A DNA stretch of 64,000 nt. It comes from Candidatus Sericytochromatia bacterium S15B-MN24 CBMW_12. Its GTDB lineage: Bacteria; Cyanobacteriota; Sericytochromatia; S15B-MN24; UBA4093. A program made the translations under genes and the position numbers. The first letter of the stretch is position 1. Each line of letters opens with the position of its first letter. The notes under the pieces are model-generated. The model made no database searches, was not told the origin of the DNA, and worked only from the letters and a program-made list of their open reading frames with translations. The stretch spans positions 1 through 64,000 of the forward strand of contig DAZV01000019.1 of NCBI GenBank assembly GCA_002083825.1, read 5' to 3'. Shown here piece by piece: positions 53,397-61,990 of this stretch.

Positions 53397-54017
53397 GTGA
53401 ACCGTGAACGTATCCGACAGATCCTGGCGACCGCGACCACCGATCCGGACCCCGCGGTGCAACTCGCCGGGGTGCGGGGGTTGCTGCGCCTTGGCGAGCC
53501 CCGCGGTCAGGAAGCCTGGCTGGAGTACGTGACCCGGACCGACGGCGATCTGGATGCCTTCGAGCGGGACGCGCGTCTTTTCGAAGCGCTCGCCGCCGTG
53601 GTCGACTTTCCCTTTCCCGAGGCCCAGGCGACACTCGCGGGCTTCCTGCGGGAACCCGACGCCCTGCCCGACGGCCTCTTGATGTCCATCGGCGCGGCGC
53701 TCGGCAAGATCCGCCATCCGCAGACCTTCGACCTCTTGATCGAACTCCTGGCGCATTCCAGCGGCTTCGTGGCGGGAGCGGCCGCGACGGCCCTGGGTGA
53801 ACTGGGCGATCGCCTGGCGGTTCCCCACCTCATCGCCTTGGCCGACGAACGGCATGGAGATTGGTTCTACCCGAGCACCCAGGCCATCTTGGCGCTCGGA
53901 CGACTCGGCGGACATCAGGCCTGCATGTTCCTGACCCATGCGGTCCAGGGCTCCGAGATCCGCGAGTCCGCACTCGAAGCCCTCGCCATGCTGGCCCAGG
54001 CGAACCCCGAGTCCTAG
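53397..54017 (+). CDS. HEAT-repeat protein
   Basis: The 206-residue product consists of helical HEAT-like repeats of about 30 residues (DPAVQLAGVRGLLRLGEP, FVAGAAATALGELGDRLAVPHLIAL, STQAILALGRLGGHQACMFL). There is no signal peptide. Such proteins are scaffolds for protein contacts; some relatives are phycobilin lyases, but no conserved residue supports that here. The GTG start at 53397 is chosen because it follows CAGGGGCG and begins the repeat domain; the upstream open frame is rich in unlikely residues. A repeat element begins at its stop codon. Confidence 0.75.
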   Translation: MNRERIRQILATATTDPDPAVQLAGVRGLLRLGEPRGQEAWLEYVTRTDGDLDAFERDARLFEALAAVVDFPFPEAQATLAGFLREPDALPDGLLMSIGAALGKIRHPQTFDLLIELLAHSSGFVAGAAATALGELGDRLAVPHLIALADERHGDWFYPSTQAILALGRLGGHQACMFLTHAVQGSEIRESALEALAMLAQANPES

Positions 54018-54075
54018 CGCCAGCGGCTGCTGATTGGGGCCGCGAGAGAACGCCCTAATGAGCTTTGCTATAACG
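54015..54075 (+). repeat. Intergenic repeat at the HEAT gene stop codon
   Basis: TAGCGCCAGCGGCTGCTGAT starts at the stop codon, then GGCCGCGAGAGAACGC and GAGCTTTGCTATAACGAAG follow. It is a copy of the element at 40917 and 54965 without the TCTCTCGC arm. The GATAAT at 54128-54133 in the rest of the gap may serve as a -10 for the next gene. Confidence 0.7.
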
Positions 54076-54180
54076 AAGATTTATCGCCCCGAATGGCCTT
54101 TTAACGAAACTTATCCGCGCGACGCGGGATAATAGAGATACAGGCAAGCGACGCTTCGCCTTGTCGACAGGAGAGATACG

Positions 54181-54945
54181 ATGGTTGATATTTCAGACGT
54201 CCAGGCCTTTTCCCGCCGCACCGGGATCGACACCCGAGGCTTCGTGTTTCTCAGCGACAAGCAGGGCGCCGACGAGCTCGCGAAAACCACCGTTCAGGCC
54301 TGGGGCAAGCTGGAAGCCTACGAAGGCGAAATCGACAAGGCCAAGGTCGAGATCTCCCAGGCCAAGAGCAACTTGGGCAGCGCCCAGGGAGCCCTGGGCG
54401 CCGCACGCAACCGTCTGGGATCCGCGCAGGCGCAACTGGCCGCCCTCGATCCCGCTAGCGACCCCGACGGAAAGCAGGCCAAGACCCTTAACTCCGCGGT
54501 CTCCAGCGCGCGCTCGGTCGTGACCCGGGCAGAAGGCCAGGTTTCCTCCGCTCGGATCCGGCTTTCCACCGCGGAATCCGCCCTGAGCCAGCTCGAAACC
54601 GGAAAGCTGGGCTTTCAGCGGCAGCTCATGGACCGGCTGGGGCTCGACTCGAACCGCCTCACCCAGGAGGTCAACATCCGCGGCACGCAGGATTGGGCGA
54701 ACTTCCGCCCGACCAACGCGCTCGAAGAGTGGGCCAAGATCGCCAATACCGGCATGAGCCGACGGAACGAGCAGGGTGAAGACGTCCTGAACGAGAAGGT
54801 GACCGGTACGGACGCGCTCGCGAGCTTCATGCGCTACGGCCAGTGGAACTTCAACCAGATGATCAAGGACTTCAGCGACAAGCTCCTCCGGGCCATCAGT
54901 CGGGCCGGATCTGGCAAGGGCTTCTCGTTCACCGAAAATTCCTGA
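54181..54945 (+). CDS. Orphan coiled-coil protein
   Basis: I do not recognise this 254-residue product. Residues about 40-145 form an almost unbroken Ala/Gln/Ser-rich helix with heptad-like spacing (KVEISQAKSNLGSAQGALGAARNRLGSAQAQL, SARIRLSTAESALSQLE), so a coiled coil is likely. The C-terminal third is mixed (TQDWANFRPTNALEEWAKIAN, FSDKLLRAISRAG). There is no signal peptide or membrane helix. ACAGGAGAG precedes the ATG. It is flanked on both sides by the same repeat family and resembles the orphan at 44111 only in style, not in sequence. Confidence 0.65.
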   Translation: MVDISDVQAFSRRTGIDTRGFVFLSDKQGADELAKTTVQAWGKLEAYEGEIDKAKVEISQAKSNLGSAQGALGAARNRLGSAQAQLAALDPASDPDGKQAKTLNSAVSSARSVVTRAEGQVSSARIRLSTAESALSQLETGKLGFQRQLMDRLGLDSNRLTQEVNIRGTQDWANFRPTNALEEWAKIANTGMSRRNEQGEDVLNEKVTGTDALASFMRYGQWNFNQMIKDFSDKLLRAISRAGSGKGFSFTENS

Positions 54946-54964
54946 AGCCGCGCCGACTCGGAAA

Positions 54965-55085
54965 TTAGCGCCAGCGGCTGTTGATTAGCGCCGGCGGCTG
55001 TTGATTAGCGCCGGCGGCTGTTGATTAGCGCCGGCGGCTGTTGATTAGGACCGCGAGAGAACGCTGTCGAGCTTTGCTCAAGCGA
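54965..55085 (+). repeat. Four 20-base tandem units plus downstream repeat block
   Basis: The unit TTAGCGCCGGCGGCTGTTGA (first copy with A for one G) occurs four times in a row at 54965, 54985, 55005 and 55025. It is followed by TTAGGACCGCGAGAGAACGC and GAGCTTTGCTC as in the elements at 40917 and 54015. Confidence 0.95.
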
Positions 55086-55093
55086 ACGCAAGG

Positions 55094-55137
55094 TCCGGCC
55101 CGCAACCCTTCATAAGGGTTGCGGGCCGGATCGTTTC
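55094..55137. terminator. Long perfect hairpin, probable bidirectional terminator
   Basis: A 16-base perfect stem beginning TCCGGCCCGC (55094-55109) closes at 55115-55130 around TCATA. TCGTTTC follows on the plus strand. It separates the coiled-coil gene from the convergent GGDEF-EAL gene. Confidence 0.7.
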
Positions 55138-55153
55138 TACCCCGCGCGGCGAT

Positions 55154-56908
55154 TCAGGCGAATCTGGCCGACGAGGGGGGAATGACGGGGGTGTGCGTGG
55201 AGGCCTGGCTAGCAGCTTGCTTGGCGAGGAACTGCGCGAACGCGTCGGCGGGTAGCGGCCGGCTGAAGTAGTAGCCCTGGATCTCGTCGCAGTTCTCGTT
55301 GCGCAGGAAATTGAGTTGCTCCTCGGTCTCGACCCCTTCGGCGACGACCCGCAGGCAAAGGCTGTGGGCGAGCGCGATGATGGCCTTGACGATGGCGGCG
55401 TCGTCCTGATCGTTGGCCAGGTCCCGGATGAAGGAGCGATCGATCTTGAGCGTGGAGAGCGGAAAGCGCTTCAGGTAGCTCAAGGAGGAGTAGCCGGTTC
55501 CGAAGTCGTCGATGGATAGCTGAATGCCCATGGCGTTGAGACGGCCAAGCGTGGCGGTGGTTGCTTCGACGTCCTCCATGAGGCTGCTCTCGGTGAGCTC
55601 GAGGTCGAGATGTTGAGGCAGAAGACCGGTTTCCCGGAAGACCCTGTCGACCATGGAGGCCAGATCGCGCTGCTTGAAGGAGCGCCCGGAAAGGTTCACC
55701 GAGATCCGGATCGCGGGCCAACCTGCCGTTTGCCAGGCCTTGCTCTGTTGGCAGGCGGTCCTCAGCACCCATTCGGTGATTGGAATGATGAGGCCGGTCT
55801 CCTCGGCCAGGGGGATGAAGGTGGCGGGAGGGACCATGCCCCAGTCGGGATGGTTCCAGCGCGCCAAGGCTTCGGCCCCCACGATCCGGCCCGTGACGAG
55901 GTCCATCTGCGGCTGGTAGTGCAGGGAAAGTTCGCCGCGATCCATGGCCCGGCGCAGGCTGTTCTCGAGGGCGAGTCGCTCGGGGGCCGCGGCGTTCATT
56001 TCCGAGACGTAGAACTCGTAGCCGTTGCCACGTTCCTTGGCCCGATAGAGCGCGGCGTCCGCGTTCTTGAGGAGGTGCACGGAATTCGAGCCGTCCACCG
56101 GAAACATGCTGATGCCGATGCTGGTGCTGATGAACAGCTCCTGGTCGCGCACCCGGATGGGCTTGGCGAGCGCCGCAAGGATGGTGTCGGCGATGTTGGC
56201 GACCTCGGTGGCGCTCGAGACGTCGCCCAGGATGATGGTGAATTCGTCGCCGCCAAGGCGGGCCACAGTGTCCTGGGCCGTCATGCAGCCCGCGAGGCGC
56301 TCGGCGATGGACATGAGGAGCAGGTCCCCGATGTCGTGCCCCAAGGTGTCGTTGATCAGCTTGAAGCGGTCGAGGTCGAGGAACATCACGGCGAGCTGCC
56401 GCTCATGGGCGGAGGCATGGACGACGGCCTGGTTGAGGCGGTCCATGAAAAGCTGCTTGTTGGGGAGATCGGTGAGCGGATCGGAATGTGCCATCCGCTT
56501 GATGGTCTCCTCGGCACGCCGGGACTGGGTGATGACCTCGGAGAACATGATGATGCCCCCGATCTCCCCTTGGCTGTCCCGCCAAGGGACGATCTCCCCG
56601 CGAATCCAGTCGATTCGACCGTCGGAGCGTGCGAAGGGCTCTTCCTCGTTGCGCTCGGAAGCCCCCATCATGCAGCGCTGATGCATCGCCTTCCAGTGAT
56701 CGGGAATGTCAGGGAAGACCTCGTAATGCGAGCGCCCGATCAGGGACTGGTCGCCCAGCCGAAAGTCCGTATGCCAGCGAGGGGTCGCCATGACGTAGCG
56801 CATGTCGAGGTCGAACATCGCAATGGCCGCGGGGGCATGCGACATCAACAGGCGGATCAACTCCGCGAGGCGTTCGGCTCCATCCAAGGGCATCGGCACG
56901 TCCATCAT
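55154..56908 (-). CDS. PAS-GGDEF-EAL c-di-GMP protein
   Basis: The 584-residue product has an N-terminal PAS domain (about 20-130, PAAIAMFDLDMRYVMATPRW), a GGDEF domain with an intact GGDEF signature (VARLGGDEFTIIL) but no RxxD inhibitory site, and an EAL domain with EAL intact (GAEALARWNHPDWG), VNLSGRSF, LELTESSLMED, IDDFGTGYSSLSYLKRFP, LKIDRSF and AEGVETEEQ. Both activities are possible. Its EAL half is closely similar to that of the protein at 49760, while the sensor domain differs. There is no membrane helix. The start is weakly supported; Met at position 2 or 6 are alternatives. Confidence 0.92.
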   Translation of the reverse strand: MMDVPMPLDGAERLAELIRLLMSHAPAAIAMFDLDMRYVMATPRWHTDFRLGDQSLIGRSHYEVFPDIPDHWKAMHQRCMMGASERNEEEPFARSDGRIDWIRGEIVPWRDSQGEIGGIIMFSEVITQSRRAEETIKRMAHSDPLTDLPNKQLFMDRLNQAVVHASAHERQLAVMFLDLDRFKLINDTLGHDIGDLLLMSIAERLAGCMTAQDTVARLGGDEFTIILGDVSSATEVANIADTILAALAKPIRVRDQELFISTSIGISMFPVDGSNSVHLLKNADAALYRAKERGNGYEFYVSEMNAAAPERLALENSLRRAMDRGELSLHYQPQMDLVTGRIVGAEALARWNHPDWGMVPPATFIPLAEETGLIIPITEWVLRTACQQSKAWQTAGWPAIRISVNLSGRSFKQRDLASMVDRVFRETGLLPQHLDLELTESSLMEDVEATTATLGRLNAMGIQLSIDDFGTGYSSLSYLKRFPLSTLKIDRSFIRDLANDQDDAAIVKAIIALAHSLCLRVVAEGVETEEQLNFLRNENCDEIQGYYFSRPLPADAFAQFLAKQAASQASTHTPVIPPSSARFA

Positions 56909-57221
56909 TGCATCACGGCTCTACGGTTCCACTGTCATTCTGCGATTCCCGTTCCCTCCAGGCGAGGGCCACCCGTCAAGGCAATCTCGGCAAGACGTCG
57001 GGTAAGCATCCAAGGGTTAAATTACCCGGAACCCCTACCGCCGAAACTCCAGCCGGTAGCTGTAATATCGGCGCAATCCCACGTTCACTCGCCCTTAGCG
57101 TCCCCTCTACCCTACCATACCATGGCAGCCGAAGGCTTGATCGTTTGGCGAGGAAGTCATTGTTTCTTAAGATGGACTTCATCTTGAAATGCTAGCATGA
57201 GGGCGGTCGAAGGAGAGGTCC
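56909..57221. other. 313-base divergent intergenic region
   Basis: This gap separates the GGDEF-EAL gene (minus) from the TPR gene (plus). The only structure I see is an interrupted inverted repeat near the right end, TTTC-TT-AAGATG/CATCTT-GAAA (57163-57189), which could be an operator or leader hairpin. No convincing promoter pair or RNA gene was found. Confidence 0.4.
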
Positions 57222-57998
57222 ATGCGCTGTTTCTCCCGCGTGACTTGCACCACCTTGCTATCGCTCGCCCTGCTCAGCCCCGCCTGGGCGGATGCGGCCA
57301 TGGTGTCACTGAAACCAGCTGAACAAGCGATCGCCCGAAAAAACTACCCCGTCGCCATCGAAGAACTGGCCTCCCTGGCCCGCAATCGCGACGTCCTCAA
57401 AAGCGAAAACGGACCGCGCGTCCTCCTGCTCCTCGGCCAGGCAGCCGAAGGCCACGTCGAAACCATCAACGCCCGCTGGCGCCAGCGCCCCCGATTCGAC
57501 CCCAAGAACCCCCAGTGGCTCGAGTACCTCCGACCCCGGCAACGCTGGGCCGCCAAGCATCTAGGCACCTTCGCCTACTACGAACCGGGTGCCCGCTATC
57601 GCTACCATGGCGATGCCTACCGCATCTTCCTCGAACAGTACCCCCGCCACCCCCAAGCCCATGAAGCCGCCTGGAGACTGATCGCCAGCGACGAAATCGC
57701 CCCCAACGAGTGGGACCCCGATTCGGGACTCGCCCTGGAAGACGCCCGCCGCTACGAGAGCTTCCTAACCCAGTTCCCCCGCTCCAGCCACGTCCTGGCA
57801 GCCAAGCTCGCCATCGGCTGGGATTACCTCTATGCCTCCGGCATCATGTGGGGACGACCCAACCATGACGGTCACTACCGCAAAGGTATCGCCACCCTGA
57901 AGTCCATCGTCGCGAAGGCCCCCCGCTCGAAGGAGGCAGCCCAGGCCAGGATCCTCCTCAAGCGCCATGCCACCCCCCCCGCGAGATCCCCGAAATGA
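57222..57998 (+). CDS. Exported TPR-like protein
   Basis: The 258-residue product starts with a signal peptide (TTLLSLALLSPAWA, cleavage before DAA). The mature part shows BamD-like TPR units: AYRIFLEQYPRHPQAHEAAWRLIA, RYESFLTQFPRSSHVLAAKLAIGWDYL and IATLKSIVAKAPRSKEAAQARILL. It is probably periplasmic and acts through protein contacts. AAGGAGAGG precedes the ATG. Its stop overlaps the start of the SIR2-like gene in an ATGA, so the two proteins are made together although one is exported and the other is not. Confidence 0.8.
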   Translation: MRCFSRVTCTTLLSLALLSPAWADAAMVSLKPAEQAIARKNYPVAIEELASLARNRDVLKSENGPRVLLLLGQAAEGHVETINARWRQRPRFDPKNPQWLEYLRPRQRWAAKHLGTFAYYEPGARYRYHGDAYRIFLEQYPRHPQAHEAAWRLIASDEIAPNEWDPDSGLALEDARRYESFLTQFPRSSHVLAAKLAIGWDYLYASGIMWGRPNHDGHYRKGIATLKSIVAKAPRSKEAAQARILLKRHATPPARSPK

Positions 57999-58945
57999 AG
58001 CGCCACAAGACCCTCTACTTCTTCGGAGCCGGGGCCAGCGCCGCCGAAGAGCCCTCCGCCCCCACCAGCGCCGATCTCCTGCGCGGCGGGCTCTCGCGGC
58101 ATGTCGATCTGTATCCCACCCTGCGGCACTTCCTCCTGGGCTGGGGCTTCACCGATGGCCAGCTCCCGACCGTCGAAGAACTGCTCTCCATCCTCGATTC
58201 CTGCCTCTCGAAAGGTGAGCCCATCGCTCAGGCCTGGAGCCTCTCGGAACTCGCCAGGTGCCGCGAGGAACTGGTCGCCTGCATCTACGATTTCATCGGC
58301 GACACCCTCGACGTCCGCACCAACGGCTCCAAGGAATACAGCCTCTACCGAACCCTGCTCTCCCGAGTCGATCCCGAATCGACGAGCCTCATCTCCCTCA
58401 ACTACGACCTGCTGCTGGATCATTCCCTCCTGCAACTGGGCTTCCAGCCGGACTACGCCCTCGACTTCCTCGATGGCCCCATCTCGCCGCCGCCCGGCCG
58501 ATCGCTCAAGCTCTTCAAGCTCCACGGATCGCTGAACTGGGGCTATTGCCCCTCGTGCTTCTCGACCATCCTTACGGGAGAACGCCGGCTTCGCCCCGAC
58601 GAGCCCTGCCCGACCTGTGAGGGGCGCATGCGCGTGCTCATCATTCCCCCGACCCCGCTCAAGATTCCTCCTTCCCCCTTCCTCTCCGCGCTCTGGAAAA
58701 AGGCCGAGTGGGAACTCGCGCAGACCCGGGAGATCGTCTTCATCGGCTACTCGCTCAGCGAGTCCGATGCCAACATCCGCTACCTGCTCTTTCGCGGCTT
58801 TTTCGCCTGCGCCCCCAAGGTCACGGTGGTGCTCATGCAGCCCCCCTCCGAGGCCGATTCCCCCGTCATGGGTCGCTACGAGCGGTTGTTCCCGCGCGGA
58901 GTCGAGTTCTTCTGCGGAGGGTTCGAGAACTACCTGCAGCGCTGA
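57995..58945 (+). CDS. SIR2-like protein
   Basis: The 316-residue product has the SIR2-type NAD-binding pattern: FFGAGAS (residues 10-15), SLNYDLLLDHSL with Asn136 and Asp138, KLHGSLNWGYC with His177, a four-Cys zinc site (Cys185, 188, 205, 208), and FIGYSLSESDANIRYLL (about 249-265). The layout is that of the SIR2-like (SIR2_2) group and not a classic deacetylase; many members deplete NAD in anti-phage defence, others are uncharacterised. No known defence partner (Thoeris, Argonaute, HerA) adjoins it. It is coupled by four bases to the exported TPR gene. Confidence 0.85.
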   Translation: MKRHKTLYFFGAGASAAEEPSAPTSADLLRGGLSRHVDLYPTLRHFLLGWGFTDGQLPTVEELLSILDSCLSKGEPIAQAWSLSELARCREELVACIYDFIGDTLDVRTNGSKEYSLYRTLLSRVDPESTSLISLNYDLLLDHSLLQLGFQPDYALDFLDGPISPPPGRSLKLFKLHGSLNWGYCPSCFSTILTGERRLRPDEPCPTCEGRMRVLIIPPTPLKIPPSPFLSALWKKAEWELAQTREIVFIGYSLSESDANIRYLLFRGFFACAPKVTVVLMQPPSEADSPVMGRYERLFPRGVEFFCGGFENYLQR

Positions 58946-58964
58946 GCGAGGTTTCGACCGAGTT

Positions 58965-59345
58965 TCAGGCCAGCCCCCGGGTGGCCATGATCCCCAGGCC
59001 GACGGAAGCGATGCCCAAGAGAACGCTCGCGAGCACGTAGCTGACGGCGAGCGCAGGCTTGCCGCCTTGGATCAAGGAAACGGTCTCGTACCCGAACGTC
59101 GAGAACGTCGTAAAGGCGCCGAGAAATCCGATCACTCCCAGCAGTTTCAGCTCGCGGGAGAAGAAGGCCGTGGCTCCCGGACCGCCGCCCATGGCCATGC
59201 CGATTAGCAGGCATCCGATGATGTTGATGACCAGGGTGGCCCAGGGAAAGCCCGTGCCGAGCCAGCGAACCATGACCAGCCCCAAGGTATAGCGGCTGAT
59301 CGCCCCCAGTCCCCCGCCGATCCCCACGAGCAGGATGTCCTTCAT
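58965..59345 (-). CDS. crcB: Fluoride exporter FluC/CrcB
   Basis: CrcB is a small dual-topology fluoride channel. The 126-residue product has four hydrophobic segments, GIGGGLGAISRYTLGL at the start, WATLVINIIGCLLIG, and the signature GFLGAFTTFSTFGYE, which holds the Na site and the Phe box. ATG 59345 is chosen, as GAGG is five bases upstream; a GTG two codons earlier overlaps that site. It has a very good promoter with a leader of only about 25 bases, so there is no room for the fluoride riboswitch often found before this gene. Confidence 0.94.
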   Translation of the reverse strand: MKDILLVGIGGGLGAISRYTLGLVMVRWLGTGFPWATLVINIIGCLLIGMAMGGGPGATAFFSRELKLLGVIGFLGAFTTFSTFGYETVSLIQGGKPALAVSYVLASVLLGIASVGLGIMATRGLA

Positions 59346-59372
59346 GCGCACCTCGCCTTTCTATCGCCTTTT

Positions 59373-59404
59373 AGCGGTATAACCGCTTGATCGGGCTCTG
59401 TCAA
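59373..59404 (-). promoter_or_regulatory. Promoter of crcB with an overlapping palindrome
   Basis: On the minus strand TTGACA (complement of 59399-59404) and TATACC (complement of 59376-59381) are 17 bases apart. The palindrome AGCGGT-ATA-ACCGCT (59373-59387) covers the -10 box and is a plausible operator. Confidence 0.6.
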
Positions 59405-59442
59405 ACCCACGCGCCGGCGTGGTAGCATGAGCCCGATTCACC

Positions 59443-61869
59443 ATGATGCCATTACCTATCACTCCCTACGCGGAGGCGATCCGCACCGAACTGGCCACGC
59501 ACCGGCGCTTGATTCTCTCCGCCCCCCCGGGGACGGGCAAGTCGACCCAGGTGCCGCAGTTCCTGCTGCCCGAAGCGTCCACGGCGATGGTGCTGCAGCC
59601 TCGCCGGATCGCCGCGCGCTCCCTGGCTGCCCGGGTTGCCGCCGAACGCGGCGAGTCCCTGGGCCAGACCGTCGGCTATCAGGTTCGCTTCGAGCGCAAC
59701 GTCTCGGCCGCCACCCGCTTGATCTTCGCCACTTACGGCGTCTTCTGGCAGCAGCTGCAGCAGGCCCCCCTGATTCCCGGCATCTCGCTGGTCATCCTGG
59801 ACGAGTTCCACGAGCGGACCCTGGAGGCCGATGCCTGCCTCGCCTGGCTCAAGCGCCTCCAGGAGGGCCCCCGCCCCGACCTCTCCCTGGTCGTCATGTC
59901 GGCCACCCTCGAAGGAGAGGCCCTCCGGGAATACCTGGATCGGCCGCCGTTCCTGGAGATCGATGCACGCTCCCACGGCGTGTCCATTGCCTATCAGTCG
60001 CCCCAGCAGCATGAGAGTCTGTGGAATCAGGCAGTTCGGGGTTTTCGTCACCTGCTTTCCGAGGGGTTGGAGGGCTCGGTGCTGATCTTCATGCCGGGAA
60101 TCGGCGAGATTCGCCGCACGGTGGACGCCCTGGAGCCCTTCTGCCGCGAACGGGGCTTTCGGGTCCTCGAACTCAGCGGCTCCCAGAGTCCCGAGGCTCA
60201 GCAGCGGGCTCTCTCCTTGCCAGCCTCGGAGCCATGCGTGATCGTGGCGACCAACGTCGCCGAGACCTCCCTGACCATTCCCGGAGTGGTGGCCGTGATC
60301 GACTCGGGGCTCGCCCGGCATGCCGCCTACGACCCCCGCCGCGATCTCGACACCCTGAACCTGGGGCTCATCAGCCGCCAGAACGCGACCCAGCGGGCGG
60401 GCCGGGCGGGACGGCTCGGGCCGGGACGCTGCCTCCGGCTCTGGCCCCGGACTCATGAGAGCGCCATGCCCGAGGCGTTGATGCCAGAGATCCAGCGCCT
60501 GGATCTGTCCCGACTCGCGCTGTCATGCGCCGCGCTACCGGACCCCCTCCAATGGCTCGATCCCCCGCCGCCGGACCGCTGGGAACGAACCCGCGAACGC
60601 TTGCGCGATCTCGCGGCCCTGGACTCGGCTGGGAGCCTCACCCCCCTGGGGAAGCGCCTCCTGCGCTTTCCCTTGCCCCCCACGCTTGCAAGCGTGCTCA
60701 TTGCCGCTCGAGAGGCAGGTTGCGCGACCCTCGCCGTGGCGATGATCGCCGTCCTGGAGGCCGCCGATCGCCGGAGCGTGGCCGACGAGGGGGATCTCTA
60801 CCGGTTGGGCCTCGCTCTGGCACAGGATCCTGGAGGGCGTAACTGGGGGCGTGAGGTGGGGGAGACCTTCCGCCAGCTCAAGGAGATGGCCAAGCCGAGC
60901 GAAGCCGACCGCGCGCAGGCCGAGGAACCGCTGGCGCCGGATTCCCAGGCCGACCGGGAGCGGCGCCGAGCCGTCACGGCTGCCTGGCTCGCGGCTTTCG
61001 CCCATCGCCTCGCGGCGAAGGCGGACAAGGCGTTTCAATTGGCCGACGGCACCAAGGGCATGGTTTCTTCAGGCGGGCAGCCCGGCGACTTGATTCTCGC
61101 CCTGGAGCTGCACGAGGTGGGGGGTGCTCAAGGCCGCCAGGTCTCCATTCCCCTCTATCTACCTTGCCAGGCGGACTGGGTAGCCTCCCGCGGAGAGCCC
61201 GAGATCGTCTGCGGGTGGGACGCCCAGCGCCAGCGGGTCGTCCAGGAGCGCCAATGGCGGGTCGGCGGCCTGGTGCTCCGCCGCGAACCGGTTCCCCCCG
61301 CTGATTGGAACCGAGCCCGGTCCGATGCCATGCTGGTCTCGAAGCTGATGGACGGCACGGTTTCCCTGGAGGCTCGGACCGAGGAGGTCGAGCAGGTGAT
61401 CCGGCGCATCCGGCTGGCGGCCGAGGCCTGGCCCGGGGCGGGCATCCCGCGCCTCGACGACGAGGACTGGGAACTCCTTTACCACGAACTCGCGGCCGGC
61501 AAGGCTTCGGCGGGCGAGATCAAGGCGGAGGACCTCGACCGCGTGTTGCGGGACTACGTGGGCTGGGAGGCCATGGCCCGGATCGAGCGAGAGGCGCCCC
61601 GGAGCGTCCCCTTGTCGAATGGCCGAAAGGCCCGCATCACCTACTTCGACGGGGCTCCGCCGGAGCTCTCCGCGCGACTCGGCGATCTGCTCGGCATGCA
61701 GGGAACGCTCCGTCTCTACGAGGGCCGGGTACAGGTTCTCTTCGATATTTTGGCGCCCAACTACCGGACCGTCCAGAAGACCTTCGACCTGACCGGATTT
61801 TGGCGGAACACCTATCCCGAGGTCAAGAAGGAGTTGAAGCGGCGCTATCCCAAGCATCCCTGGCCGTGA
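59443..61869 (+). CDS. hrpB: ATP-dependent helicase HrpB
   Basis: HrpB is a DExH-box helicase of the DEAH/RHA group, with a poorly defined RNA-related role. The 808-residue product has the full family length: Walker A APPGTGKSTQ (Lys33), LQPRRIAARSLAARVA, VGYQVRFE, the DEFH box in LDEFHERTLEAD, motif III SATLE, motif V ATNVAETSLTIPGV and motif VI QRAGRAGRLGPG. The C-terminal HrpB domain ends in RITYFDGAPPELSARLGDLLGM and FDLTGFWRNTYPEVKKELKRRYPKHPWP. The gene is divergent from crcB. A second Met follows immediately and is an alternative start. Confidence 0.95.
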   Translation: MMPLPITPYAEAIRTELATHRRLILSAPPGTGKSTQVPQFLLPEASTAMVLQPRRIAARSLAARVAAERGESLGQTVGYQVRFERNVSAATRLIFATYGVFWQQLQQAPLIPGISLVILDEFHERTLEADACLAWLKRLQEGPRPDLSLVVMSATLEGEALREYLDRPPFLEIDARSHGVSIAYQSPQQHESLWNQAVRGFRHLLSEGLEGSVLIFMPGIGEIRRTVDALEPFCRERGFRVLELSGSQSPEAQQRALSLPASEPCVIVATNVAETSLTIPGVVAVIDSGLARHAAYDPRRDLDTLNLGLISRQNATQRAGRAGRLGPGRCLRLWPRTHESAMPEALMPEIQRLDLSRLALSCAALPDPLQWLDPPPPDRWERTRERLRDLAALDSAGSLTPLGKRLLRFPLPPTLASVLIAAREAGCATLAVAMIAVLEAADRRSVADEGDLYRLGLALAQDPGGRNWGREVGETFRQLKEMAKPSEADRAQAEEPLAPDSQADRERRRAVTAAWLAAFAHRLAAKADKAFQLADGTKGMVSSGGQPGDLILALELHEVGGAQGRQVSIPLYLPCQADWVASRGEPEIVCGWDAQRQRVVQERQWRVGGLVLRREPVPPADWNRARSDAMLVSKLMDGTVSLEARTEEVEQVIRRIRLAAEAWPGAGIPRLDDEDWELLYHELAAGKASAGEIKAEDLDRVLRDYVGWEAMARIEREAPRSVPLSNGRKARITYFDGAPPELSARLGDLLGMQGTLRLYEGRVQVLFDILAPNYRTVQKTFDLTGFWRNTYPEVKKELKRRYPKHPWP

Positions 61870-61990
61870 GGATCGTTCCCCGTTCCCGTCGTGAACCCTT
61901 TGTCGTCAGTGTCCTCCGCGTTTCCGGGCTGCTATAGTCGGGCTGAATTCGGAGCGGGGGACGTGCGGGAGCGGGAGGAGGGCTGGAGCG

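Noticed and set aside
54965..55085. CRISPR array
   Set aside because: The 20-base units are directly joined without spacers, and no cas gene is in the window.
59345..59375. Fluoride riboswitch before crcB
   Set aside because: The predicted leader is about 25 bases and has none of the conserved pseudoknot elements.
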